Assembly (NCBI RefSeq): GCF_903064525.1
Contig: NZ_LR797830.1
Span: forward strand, 868,001-932,000
Length of the DNA stretch: 64,000 nt
Reading direction: 5' to 3'
Origin: Methylacidimicrobium sp. AP8
Lineage (GTDB): Bacteria; Verrucomicrobiota; Verrucomicrobiia; Methylacidiphilales; Methylacidiphilaceae
Shown: positions 17,647 through 24,869 of the stretch, in pieces
How the letters are laid out: every line of letters starts with the position of its first letter
How positions within the stretch are numbered: the first letter of the stretch is position 1
Notes under the pieces: generated by a model
Databases searched by the model: none
What the model was told of the DNA's origin: nothing
What the model saw: the letters and a program-made list of their open reading frames with translations, nothing else
Position numbers and translations under genes: made by a program

Positions 17647-18255
17647 ATGGAACGGAGAAGACCTGGGAAGCAGAGAGGAGAGCGCAAGCTGGCGGCGGCG
17701 CGGAGAGGGAAGTGCGGTGCTGCTTCCCGTACGGCGGAGGGAATTCTTGCGCTCCTGCTTGCTCCTTGCGCGGCGTTCGCAGCGCAGGTGCTTTCGATCG
17801 AGGGAGTCGGCATGGTTACATCCAACTACGCAGTGGAACTTTCCGAAGGCGATGTGTTGGAAGCGGGGCGGTTTATCCGCACGAACAGTTTTGCCACTTG
17901 CACACTTGGTTGGACGGGTAGCTCGGACAAGGTGGTCCTCGAGCCGTCGAGCAACGCCGAATTGGTGGGGGAAAGTCCAATCCGCTTTCGGCTCGAGACG
18001 GGCAAGATTCGCTTTACCGGCAAGGATGTGGAGGTGGCTACGGCTCTGGCGACGGCGACCAGCAAGCGGGCAGGGAGCTATGCGGTCTCGCTTCGGGAAG
18101 GGAAGGAGATCGTCGAGGTGGCCGATGGAGAGGCGGCGGTCGTGACCGCCGCGAAGAAGGAGTCATACGAGCTCCATGGCGGAGAGGAGCTGACGATCGG
18201 CGGCGACGGCTCGGCGGAGAAAGGGCCGATCGCCGCTCCGAACGCGGCGAAGTAG
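17647..18255 (+). CDS. secreted FecR-like domain protein
   Basis: 202 residues. A long, strongly basic N-terminus precedes a hydrophobic segment ending CAAFAAQ (about residue 44), so the protein is exported. The mature part is beta-rich and follows the FecR pattern: LSIEGVGMVTS, a GDVLEAGRFIRTN strand-turn, a VVLEPSSNAEL repeat strand and IRFRLETGKIRF. Here the domain is not attached to a sigma-factor regulator; such stand-alone forms are usually structural or ligand-binding. ATG 17647 has GAGGAGG directly upstream; an earlier in-frame ATG at 17605 is less likely. It lies downstream of the pmo2 terminator and has its own promoter region. Confidence 0.75.
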   Translation: MERRRPGKQRGERKLAAARRGKCGAASRTAEGILALLLAPCAAFAAQVLSIEGVGMVTSNYAVELSEGDVLEAGRFIRTNSFATCTLGWTGSSDKVVLEPSSNAELVGESPIRFRLETGKIRFTGKDVEVATALATATSKRAGSYAVSLREGKEIVEVADGEAAVVTAAKKESYELHGGEELTIGGDGSAEKGPIAAPNAAK

Positions 18256-18297
18256 CGTCTGGGGATCGGCTGCGCCGCCACGGAGCGCGAAGCACCG

Positions 18298-18495
18298 ATG
18301 AGCGAGAGGCTTTGGCGCGTCCTTATAAGCGGAGGCGGCGGTCTGCTGCTCTTTCTGTTGGCCGCATACGGGCTGCGGGCGGCCTATAGCTGGAAGCACG
18401 AACCGGGGCGGCTCCGCGGCGATCTTGCGGTCGTGCTGGCCCTTTGCTTCTTGCTCGCCTTCCTGGCGTTCCTCGCGCGAACCCACCACCCGTAA
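18298..18495 (+). CDS. small two-helix membrane protein
   Basis: 65 residues with two hydrophobic segments (about 8-28 and 42-60) joined by a short basic loop (WKHEPGRLRGD). The tail ends RTHHP. It follows the FecR-like gene by 42 bases on the same strand, so the two are probably co-transcribed. No family is recognised; it could be an accessory membrane subunit. Confidence 0.55.
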   Translation: MSERLWRVLISGGGGLLLFLLAAYGLRAAYSWKHEPGRLRGDLAVVLALCFLLAFLAFLARTHHP

Positions 18496-18551
18496 TCGGC
18501 CGCGAACCATTCTCCGAACGCGTCCGGCCGGTCACGGGCGCGACCGGTCGC

Positions 18552-18713
18552 CTACCATTGGGCGGGCGTGAAGAAGCCCAATCCGCTTGTCAAGTCGTAG
18601 GCTAACCGCATGGCCGTAAGGGCGATCACGATGAAAAGAAAGATCAGAAGATGGCGGAAATTGGTGTCGCTTCCGTCTCCTTCCGGCGGAGGCCACTTGG
18701 GATTGGCAACCAT
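18552..18713 (-). CDS. 53-residue single-helix membrane protein
   Basis: The frame from ATG 18713 to TAG 18552 encodes a proline-rich N-terminus (VANPKWPPPEGDGSD), one strongly hydrophobic helix (HLLIFLFIVIALTAMRLAYD) and a short tail ending FFTPAQW. The clean amphipathic design and the WPPPEG start look like a real small membrane subunit, for example of a respiratory or monooxygenase complex. I do not recognise it. It converges with the two-helix protein gene. Confidence 0.55.
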   Translation of the reverse strand: MVANPKWPPPEGDGSDTNFRHLLIFLFIVIALTAMRLAYDLTSGLGFFTPAQW

Positions 18714-19038
18714 GATAGGTAGCGTAGCAAAGTTTCCCGGGTTGAAAATGCAAGAATGATGCCCGTGGAGAAGAAAGTCGGCCTACCAGGGAGGCTTTGG
18801 CCCGGGCGAGAGGAAAGGATCTCCCCGAGACGATCCTCGACCGGTTTCGTGCCTTTCGGAGCCGGTTCCGTTTACCGCATTCCATTCCCTTTGTCGCTGT
18901 CCAAGAGAACAAATTTCTTGCGTGTCTTGCCGTTATCCGGCAAACTCCGGCAACTCGAACAAGGGCTGCAGCGCCGACACTCGATGTGGGGAACAAAGAG
19001 GAAGGCGTGCAACCGGAAGAGGAGGAGAGATAGATATT
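18714..19038. other. 325-base intergenic region
   Basis: Lies between the divergent 53-residue and 30-residue small genes and must contain their promoters. Longer plus-strand reading frames exist here but their composition is not protein-like. I see no RNA gene or repeat. Confidence 0.4.
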
Positions 19039-19131
19039 ATGGTGGGAGCAACCTGGCTTGTTCTTTGCTGGTTGTTGATTTTCGTTGCGGCTTACGCGAT
19101 TAAGGGCGATGCGCCCTCGCAAAATAGGTAG
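19039..19131 (+). CDS. 30-residue single-helix membrane peptide
   Basis: ATG 19039 is preceded by a strong GGAGGAGA about ten bases upstream. The product is nearly all one membrane helix (ATWLVLCWLLIFVAAYAIKG) plus a short polar tail. Its good ribosome binding site and a stem-loop soon after the stop support it as a real gene. Tiny peptides of this type are often subunits of oxidase or other membrane complexes, but this assignment is inference. Confidence 0.5.
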   Translation: MVGATWLVLCWLLIFVAAYAIKGDAPSQNR

Positions 19132-19141
19132 CAACGATTGA

Positions 19142-19195
19142 GCAGGCGGTCTGCCCGAATTCGGTAGGAAAGCCGGAAGCGGGCAGACCGCCTGC
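19142..19195 (+). terminator. 16-bp perfect inverted repeat, probable terminator
   Basis: GCAGGCGGTCTGCCCG (19142-19157) pairs perfectly with its complement at 19180-19195 across a 22-base loop, then GGTTTATG. It lies ten bases after the stop of the 30-residue gene. The T tract is weak, so it may be a transcript-stabilising stem or work in both directions. Confidence 0.55.
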
Positions 19196-19320
19196 GGTTT
19201 ATGTTCGGGAGCAATTCCCGAATCAATCGGCTGCGATTCGACTCGCTCGCCGGCATGCTTTTCTTTCGATACGGCGACGGGATTTCTCCGGCGCTCTTCT
19301 TCTGACAGCCGGCCTCGACG

Positions 19321-19794
19321 TTAGAACGTTTGCGTCACGTCGCCGCAGAGGAGCATCGCCGACCCGTAATACGGGTTCTTGATCTCCTTGTCGGCTTGGA
19401 TCCAGCTCGCTTGCGCCATCGGGCAGGTGCAGAGGAAGTAGCGGCCCGTTTGGACCTTGTGCTCCTGAAAGAGCGCGATCAGCCGGTCGCTGACGTCCTT
19501 GTACGCCAGCCGCGCGGTGTCGAGATCGTTCGCCCGCGAGAGCCGATCAAGATCTCCGGAGAGCTCCTTCGGGAAAAAGCCGCCTCCCGAACGTTCGACG
19601 AGTCCTTTCATAGCGGCAGCCTCGGTATCGACCCCCTTGAGCGAATCGGCCGCGAGGGCCTTTCCGATAGCGAGGTAGGGAGGCATAACGGAATCGAGCT
19701 CCGGAGGGAGGGGAGCGGCCGCGGCTAGGGAGGCCCAACCCGCCGCGACCCAGAGGATCGCGAGCATTCGATGACTTCCTCTACTTCCCGTCAT
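19321..19794 (-). CDS. secreted DUF3347-domain protein, probably copper-related
   Basis: 157 residues with a signal peptide ending LAAAAPL. The mature part fits DUF3347: PYLAIGKALAADSLKGV near residue 40, a run of helices, then CPMAQASWIQ and NPYYGSAMLLCGDV at the C-terminus, with the conserved CPM and CG. DUF3347 domains occur in periplasmic copper-efflux and heavy-metal proteins. ATG 19794 has AGAGGAG upstream at short spacing; the frame could start at 19842. It lies downstream of the multicopper oxidase on the same strand, about 145 bases after its stop, and may share its transcript. Confidence 0.85.
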   Translation of the reverse strand: MTGSRGSHRMLAILWVAAGWASLAAAAPLPPELDSVMPPYLAIGKALAADSLKGVDTEAAAMKGLVERSGGGFFPKELSGDLDRLSRANDLDTARLAYKDVSDRLIALFQEHKVQTGRYFLCTCPMAQASWIQADKEIKNPYYGSAMLLCGDVTQTF

Positions 19795-19938
19795 ACACTC
19801 CTCTCTGCGCACGTTACCCGTATCTTTGGACCGGATCCGCATCGGACGCGGGCAAGCCTTAGCCGTTAGCCGTCCGCCTCCCCGAGGCCGGCCATGAAAG
19901 AGTAACGGCGCGACCGGCGAGAGGCAAGGTTCGCCGCG

Positions 19939-21624
19939 CTAGGGAGCGACGGCGAAGGAAAACATCATCCCGCTGTGGAGATGCTCCAGGATATGGCAGT
20001 GGGCCATCCAGGTCCCGGGATTGCTCATGTCGACCAGGATATCCATGGTGTCGCCGGCGCCGACCAGCACCGTATCCTTCCAAGCCTTGTTGGGGTTCTC
20101 CTCTCCGTTCGTGTTGAGCACCAGAAAACGCTGCCCATGCAGATGGAAAGGATGCTGCATCGGGTGAAGGGAGTGAATGTCGTTGATGATCCGGATCTTC
20201 GCAAAGCTTCCCTGCTTGAAGGTCCAATCGACGTTCCCGCCCATGTCCCCCATGCCCTTGGCCATCTTCTGTCCGAGCACCTTGCCCGTATCGAGGTCGA
20301 CGATCTGCCAGTGCACCTCGCGGGAAGTCGAGGCCTTGTTCTGGTTGTACATATGGTCTTCCCATTCGACCTTGGCGCCGGTTTTGGCCAAAATGGTCAA
20401 GAGCCCCGGAAAAGCCGCACCCGCCTTCGGGGCGGCGGAAGGAGTGCTGCCGGGTTCGGCAAGGCCCTTGGCAGCCTGCTTCGAGACCGCTACCAAGAAC
20501 CGGATTGTCTTGTCCGGCGGGGTATCGCGAAAACGGGTCGCCAGCGCTTCCATCTCCTCGATGGTCGACTTGTTTTCCCGTAGGGTCGCGAACTCCTGGG
20601 CGTAGGACGGGGTCACGCCTTCGGTCCCGACATGAAAGGTCACGAGCTCGTAGGTGCGGGCGCCGACCAAGGGATCGACGGCATGGTGGATGAGCTTGTA
20701 CTCGCCCTCTTTCGGAAAGTAGCACTCGATGATCTGGCGTTCGGAGGGGGAGACGACGACCGCGTCCGCCCACTGTTCCCGTTCGTAGCGCCCTCCGTCG
20801 GTGCCGACCAGCTTCATCTGGACGCCCGGGGTCTGAATCCGAAAGGGTCGGGCGGATGCGGCGTCGACCAGGTAGAGACGCACAACCTCTCCTTTCTTGA
20901 CGTCGATGTCGATGTGAGGCTTGCCGTTGACGAGCGGAATGTTCCCGTACCGCCCCATGAACGCGAAGTTGACGTAGTCCGAATGGTATTCGGGAACGGC
21001 GCCGTCCTTGATCAGGATATCGGAGAAGACGAGCGGGATCTCCCGGTTGGCGGGACCCCAGTAGTCCTTATCGGCGGGCTCGACCATGTAGACCCCGTAG
21101 AGCCCGAGCTCCTGCTCGAAATCGTCCCGGAAGTGGGGGTGGTACCAGTAGACTCCCGGATCAGGGAAGCGGAAATGATAGACATAGCTCGAGCCTGGGA
21201 GGATCGCCGGCTGGGTGACGTCGGGAACGCCGTCCTGCGCGTTGTCTTGACGCACCCCGTGCGAGTGGATGGTAGTGGGGACCCCGGTCCGGTTATCGAA
21301 GGTGACAGTGATATGGGCACCCTGCGGAACCCAGAGGAAAGGCCCGGGAACCGATCCGTTGTAGGCGAGCTGCTTGACCTTGGTTCCGGCGATGGTCTCC
21401 TGAACCTTGACCGCGGAAAGGGAGAAGCTTTCCCCGTCCTTCAGGTGGACGACCTCGAAGGGTTTTGCGGCCGGGTAGGCGTCCGGATCGACCGAAAAAT
21501 CATAAGCCTTGGCAGGTCCGGGCCGCTTCTGCAGGAGCAGCAGGCTTGCGGCCGCAGCGGCCGCCAGCGCACCGAGCAGAAACAGCCTTCCGGACCTCCT
21601 TTTCTTTCCGACCGGTTGCAACAT
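19939..21624 (-). CDS. periplasmic multicopper oxidase
   Basis: 561 residues; an N-terminal basic region and one hydrophobic helix (about 13-31) serve as export signal or anchor. All four copper-binding motifs are present: HSHG (120-123), WYHPH (160-164), HPFHLHG near 492 and HCHILEHLHSGMM near 541, giving the type 1 and the trinuclear type 2/3 sites, with a Met axial ligand. Three cupredoxin domains fit the laccase/CueO/CopA group. A 60-residue linker with Ala and Pro (about 375-420) precedes domain 3. It probably oxidises Cu(I) or organic substrates in the periplasm. It is flanked by the DUF3347 gene and an N-terminal-His membrane protein on the same strand, which together look like a copper-handling operon. 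Confidence 0.95.
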   Translation of the reverse strand: MLQPVGKKRRSGRLFLLGALAAAAAASLLLLQKRPGPAKAYDFSVDPDAYPAAKPFEVVHLKDGESFSLSAVKVQETIAGTKVKQLAYNGSVPGPFLWVPQGAHITVTFDNRTGVPTTIHSHGVRQDNAQDGVPDVTQPAILPGSSYVYHFRFPDPGVYWYHPHFRDDFEQELGLYGVYMVEPADKDYWGPANREIPLVFSDILIKDGAVPEYHSDYVNFAFMGRYGNIPLVNGKPHIDIDVKKGEVVRLYLVDAASARPFRIQTPGVQMKLVGTDGGRYEREQWADAVVVSPSERQIIECYFPKEGEYKLIHHAVDPLVGARTYELVTFHVGTEGVTPSYAQEFATLRENKSTIEEMEALATRFRDTPPDKTIRFLVAVSKQAAKGLAEPGSTPSAAPKAGAAFPGLLTILAKTGAKVEWEDHMYNQNKASTSREVHWQIVDLDTGKVLGQKMAKGMGDMGGNVDWTFKQGSFAKIRIINDIHSLHPMQHPFHLHGQRFLVLNTNGEENPNKAWKDTVLVGAGDTMDILVDMSNPGTWMAHCHILEHLHSGMMFSFAVAP

Positions 21625-21704
21625 CGTGATCCTCTTCGTCGCGGAGTTTTTTTACTTTTAATGATTAACAATAATCCATCGGATTCGTTGACGCGAGGGG
21701 AGCT

Positions 21705-22328
21705 TCACGAGGCGCTCGCCTGGATCCCATGGGATCCAGCGAAGCTCCTGCGGCGGGCCATCCGGCGATAAACCAGGAAGCCTGCGCCGGAAGCCACGAG
21801 CAGGCCCGCCGCGCCAAGGCCTACCCAGACGATTCCCATTCCGATTGTGATCGGGAACCGGAAGATCAGCGGCTTGCTGTCCGGACCGGTCTTTCCGACC
21901 AGGGTGAGCTCGACCATGTATTGCCCTCGGTTCGGCAGATCAAGGTCCAGGGAGGCGACCCCGCTGGTATACACCTGGGCGGGGAAGTACGCCACGACCT
22001 TGCCGTCGGAAGAAAGCACGCGGCATTCGATCGGGATCTTCCGAAGCTGCGGAGTCACCAGGTCGAGCACAAGGCTCATCTTCCCGGTCGTCGGGACATT
22101 CCGGCAGTACGACTTGAAATTTCCCATGCCGCCCATTCCGGCCATGCCGCCCTGGCTGTAGACATAGACGTCCATGTGGATCGCGTAGCCTCCCTGCTGC
22201 ATCATGCCGCATTCGAGCCCGCCGCTTCCGCTTCCTCCGTGCGCCCAGGACGGGCGCGGCTGCGCGCTCCACGTGAGGGCGAGAAAAAACGCCAGGATCC
22301 GCGCCGAGATTAGCCGCATCGTTCGCAT
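21705..22328 (-). CDS. membrane-anchored protein with predicted N-terminal His, paralogue A
   Basis: 207 residues. The signal peptide should be cut after PSWA, leaving His30 as first residue. The ectodomain contains Cys40, a His51-Met-Asp53 pair, a Met/Gly-rich loop (61-69), Cys75 in SYCRNVPTTG, LVLDLVTPQLRKIPI, and strands FPAQVYTSGVASLDLDL. One helix (164-186) and a basic tail follow. It is paralogous to the protein at 22695-23342, sharing the order N-terminal His, Cys, His-x-Asp eleven residues later, SYC-NVP-TG, and the final helix. An N-terminal His with another His and Asp suggests a Cu(II) site like those of CopC or X325/BIM1 proteins; this is inference. Not recognised as a named family. 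It lies upstream of the multicopper oxidase. Confidence 0.75.
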   Translation of the reverse strand: MRTMRLISARILAFFLALTWSAQPRPSWAHGGSGSGGLECGMMQQGGYAIHMDVYVYSQGGMAGMGGMGNFKSYCRNVPTTGKMSLVLDLVTPQLRKIPIECRVLSSDGKVVAYFPAQVYTSGVASLDLDLPNRGQYMVELTLVGKTGPDSKPLIFRFPITIGMGIVWVGLGAAGLLVASGAGFLVYRRMARRRSFAGSHGIQASAS

Positions 22329-22694
22329 CCAGTGCTCCTTTTGCTGAATTTGGTTGAGTGCTCCCCGTTGCCGACCGCCGCCCTACGTGAGCAGCGAACC
22401 GAAAAAGCAGTTGATTCTTATAAAGACAAATACTGGCAATTTCACCGCGACTGCAAGAAGAAGTTCTCCCGGGCTCGCCCTCTCCAAGGGGTAGGGGAGT
22501 CCCCGATAGGCGAATTGCCGCCGTTGCTATCCCGGACGCCGATCTTCACCCCCCGGGAATCGGCCGCAGTTTCCGAAAGGCGGTTCCGGTCGCCGCCGTG
22601 CCGATCGGAGCCAATCTCTCCCCCGGATCTCCGCAAGGTTTTTCTTTTTTCTTTTGCTCCCCTCTGTCTGTCCAAGTACGCTTAGCTAAAGAAC
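22329..22694. promoter_or_regulatory. divergent promoter region between the two paralogues
   Basis: 366 bases between divergent paralogous genes. It contains an AT-rich part (about 22405-22450) and T-rich runs near 22640, but no motif I can name. A shared operator would be expected if both genes answer the same signal. Confidence 0.4.
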
Positions 22695-23342
22695 GTGAGC
22701 AACCGGCGCACTATGGAGCAAAGTCTCCCGGCGGGAGCGGATAGGAGGCTGCGGGAGATTCTTGCCTGGATGATGCGCCTCCTGTTTTGTCTCCTGGTCG
22801 GTTGCGTTTTTCTGCCGAGCGCATCTTTCGCCCATCGCCACCGGCCAAAAGGCCCCATCGACTGCGGAGTCGTCAGCGTGGACGGCTATACCGCCCACCT
22901 CGACATCTGCAAGTACGAACCGTTGAAGACGTACGAAAGCTATTGCGAAAATGTCCCTAAGACCGGGGAGGCGACCTTGGTCCTCGATCTTATGAGTCAC
23001 CCGCTCTGGAAGGTTCCCGTTGCTTTGACGGTCATCCGGGAGGCGAGCCGGGAGATTGTGGCGCAAGCCCCGCCGCATGTGTATAAAGAAGGGATCGCGT
23101 CGTTGCGTGTCTACTTTTCCTCCCCGGGCCGTTATATCCTGGAGGTCAAGCCGCAAGGGATCGTGGACGCTGCGCACCAACCGGTCGTGCTTCGCTTCCC
23201 GATCGCCGTAGGCTTGCCGACGCCGAAGAATTTCGCCTCGCTCGGCGTCGGAGAGATCGTTGCCTTGGGAATTTTGGGCTTTCTCGGCTACCGGTTCTGG
23301 CGCAAGCGGATGATGGAGAGAGCCAGAAGGCCGCGGCTCTAA
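22695..23342 (+). CDS. membrane-anchored protein with predicted N-terminal His, paralogue B
   Basis: 215 residues from GTG 22695; ATG 22713 or ATG 22770 may be the true start, giving a normal signal peptide that ends PSASFA before His47. The mature N-terminus is His-Arg-His-Arg. Cys57, His68-Leu-Asp70 (spaced 11 from the Cys as in paralogue A), SYCENVPKTG with Cys84, LVLDLMSHPLWKVPV, PPHVYKEGIASLRVYF and RFPIAVG all align with paralogue A, but the Met-rich loop is missing. A C-terminal helix (about 183-200) and basic tail anchor it. Paralogue A and this gene diverge from a common region. A periplasmic copper-binding role is inferred from the N-terminal His and the neighbours. Confidence 0.75.
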   Translation: MSNRRTMEQSLPAGADRRLREILAWMMRLLFCLLVGCVFLPSASFAHRHRPKGPIDCGVVSVDGYTAHLDICKYEPLKTYESYCENVPKTGEATLVLDLMSHPLWKVPVALTVIREASREIVAQAPPHVYKEGIASLRVYFSSPGRYILEVKPQGIVDAAHQPVVLRFPIAVGLPTPKNFASLGVGEIVALGILGFLGYRFWRKRMMERARRPRL

Positions 23343-23363
23343 CGGGCGGACAACGGAGGGGGC

Positions 23364-23861
23364 GTGTATAAGAAAATTCTGGTGGCCTACGATCGTTCGG
23401 AAGGAGCGAGGGTTGCGCTTGATGAAGGTCTCTGCCTGGCGAGGTCGCTCGGCAGCGAGTGCAAGGTGCTCTGGATCGTCCCGCCGGTACCCTACTTCTT
23501 CTTCGACATCGGCCGCGAGATCGAGATGCAGCAGGAGCGCGAGGAGGCGTTCTTCGCGGAAATAGAAAAGGACGTCGAAGCGGCCTGTCGGAGATGGAGC
23601 TATACCGCGACGCTCGCTCGCAGGGCTGGCAGCCCGGCGTTGGAGATCGTCCGCTTCGCCGAGGAAGACGGGTTCGAGATGATCGTCCTCGGCCACAGCG
23701 GCCACTTCGGGGTCTGGGGACGGGCTCTAGGTAGCGTTGCCTCCCGCGTGAGCGAGGAAGCGAGTTGCTCCGTCTTGATCGCACGGCTGCCGCAGCCGGC
23801 CGAGGAGAGCATCCAAGTCCCGGCCGGCTCCCGGGAGAAAGCCAAAACTACGCCCGCCTGA
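23364..23861 (+). CDS. universal stress protein (UspA family)
   Basis: 165 residues from GTG 23364. It starts KKILVAYDRSEGARVALDEG, the UspA first strand with its conserved Asp, and has the ATP-loop region IVLGHSGHFGVWGRALGSVASRV near 110-130, which follows the G-2x-G-9x-G-S/T pattern, then CSVLIAR. Nucleotide binding is therefore likely. It begins 21 bases after paralogue B and is probably co-transcribed with it, perhaps linking metal or redox stress to that gene. Confidence 0.9.
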   Translation: MYKKILVAYDRSEGARVALDEGLCLARSLGSECKVLWIVPPVPYFFFDIGREIEMQQEREEAFFAEIEKDVEAACRRWSYTATLARRAGSPALEIVRFAEEDGFEMIVLGHSGHFGVWGRALGSVASRVSEEASCSVLIARLPQPAEESIQVPAGSREKAKTTPA

Positions 23862-23905
23862 TCGGAATGGTAGGCCGCCGGCTTGCCGTAAGGAAATCCG
23901 TAGCG

Positions 23906-23937
23906 GCGCCTCGGCTACGAAATTTGTGAGAAATGGC
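23906..23937 (+). repeat. short intergenic repeat, related to 47905-47936
   Basis: About 32 bases (CCTCGGCTACGAAATTTG then TGAGAAATGGC) match the right end of the small element at 47761-47937. Both copies sit right at the 3' end of a minus-strand gene (recR here, phosphoketolase there). The inverted partner end is not seen here. Confidence 0.6.
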
Positions 23938-23939
23938 CG

Positions 23940-24539
23940 CTAGATCTCGCGCCGCCCGGCCAGTGCGTAGCTGAGCGTGACACTGTCGGCGAACTCGAGT
24001 CCGCCTCCGGCGGGGAGGCCGGTGGCCAGGCTCGAAATGCGCGGCCCTGTCTTTTTTAGAAGCTCGCCCAAGTAGAGGGAGGTCGCCTCTCCTTCGGCAT
24101 CGGTGCCGAGCGCGAGGATGATCTCCCGAGGGTGCTCGCGCTCGATGCGGGCGAGGAGCGGGCCGGTCGGAAGCTGTTCGGGTCCGATCCCTTCCAGGGG
24201 GGAGAGCCTATGGCCCAGGACGTGATAGACGCCGCGGAAGGCCGATGCCCGCTCGATGCGCAGGACGTCCCCGGGCGAGGCGACCAGGCACCAGAGGAGA
24301 GGGTCCCGGGCCGGATCGCGGCAGAGCTCGCAGAGATCTTCCTCGGCATAAAAGCCGCATCGGACACAGGGATGCACGCGTGTCCCCGCCGCGTGGAGCG
24401 CACGGGCAAGCCGCTCCTTCGTTCCTTTTCTCTCCTCCATCAAAAAGAGCACGAGCCGCTCGGCGGAACGCGGACCGATCGAGGGGAGCTCGCGTAAGGC
24501 CGCCAGCAGTTCGCGAAGCGTCTGGGGATAGTCGGCCAT
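23940..24539 (-). CDS. recR: recombination mediator RecR
   Basis: 199 residues, the normal length. The N-terminal helix-hairpin-helix (LRELPSIGPRSAERLVLFL) is followed by the four-Cys zinc site (CVRCGF and LCELC, about 58-74) and the Toprim domain with LALGTDAEGEATSLYL and GGGLEFADSVTLSYAL. RecR acts with RecF/RecO to load RecA at gaps. It is third in the classic dnaX-ybaB-recR cluster, 21 bases after ybaB. Confidence 0.97.
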   Translation of the reverse strand: MADYPQTLRELLAALRELPSIGPRSAERLVLFLMEERKGTKERLARALHAAGTRVHPCVRCGFYAEEDLCELCRDPARDPLLWCLVASPGDVLRIERASAFRGVYHVLGHRLSPLEGIGPEQLPTGPLLARIEREHPREIILALGTDAEGEATSLYLGELLKKTGPRISSLATGLPAGGGLEFADSVTLSYALAGRREI

Positions 24540-24560
24540 GGGGGGCGCCTCGCTTGCGCT

Positions 24561-24869
24561 TCAGGGGAAGCCGGGCATGCCGAAGCCGGCTCCGAGCTTT
24601 TGCATTTCCGAGGCGCTCGCCTCCCGGGCTTGCTGGAGAGCTTCCCGGACGGTGGCGAGGACCAGCTCGGCGAGCATCTGGGCATCACCTTCGGCGACAA
24701 GCTCGGGAGCGATCCAAAGGTCGAGGAGCTCCCCTCCGCCGCTGGCAACCGCGCGAAGCCTTCCGCCGGCGCCTTCGACCGCGAATCGCCGCCCGGCGAG
24801 ATCTTCCTGCAATTTTTGGGCCTGTTCCTGCAGCTGGCGGGCCCGTTTGAGCATCTTGTTCAGGTTCAT
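24561..24869 (-). CDS. YbaB/EbfC nucleoid-associated protein
   Basis: 102 residues. The helix KMLKRARQLQEQAQKLQEDL, the strand pair GAGGRLRAVASGGGELLDLWI and a C-terminal helix with KLGAGFGMPGF are standard for this DNA-binding family. The start overlaps the dnaX stop by four bases (ATGA), so it is translationally coupled to dnaX. Confidence 0.95.
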   Translation of the reverse strand: MNLNKMLKRARQLQEQAQKLQEDLAGRRFAVEGAGGRLRAVASGGGELLDLWIAPELVAEGDAQMLAELVLATVREALQQAREASASEMQKLGAGFGMPGFP

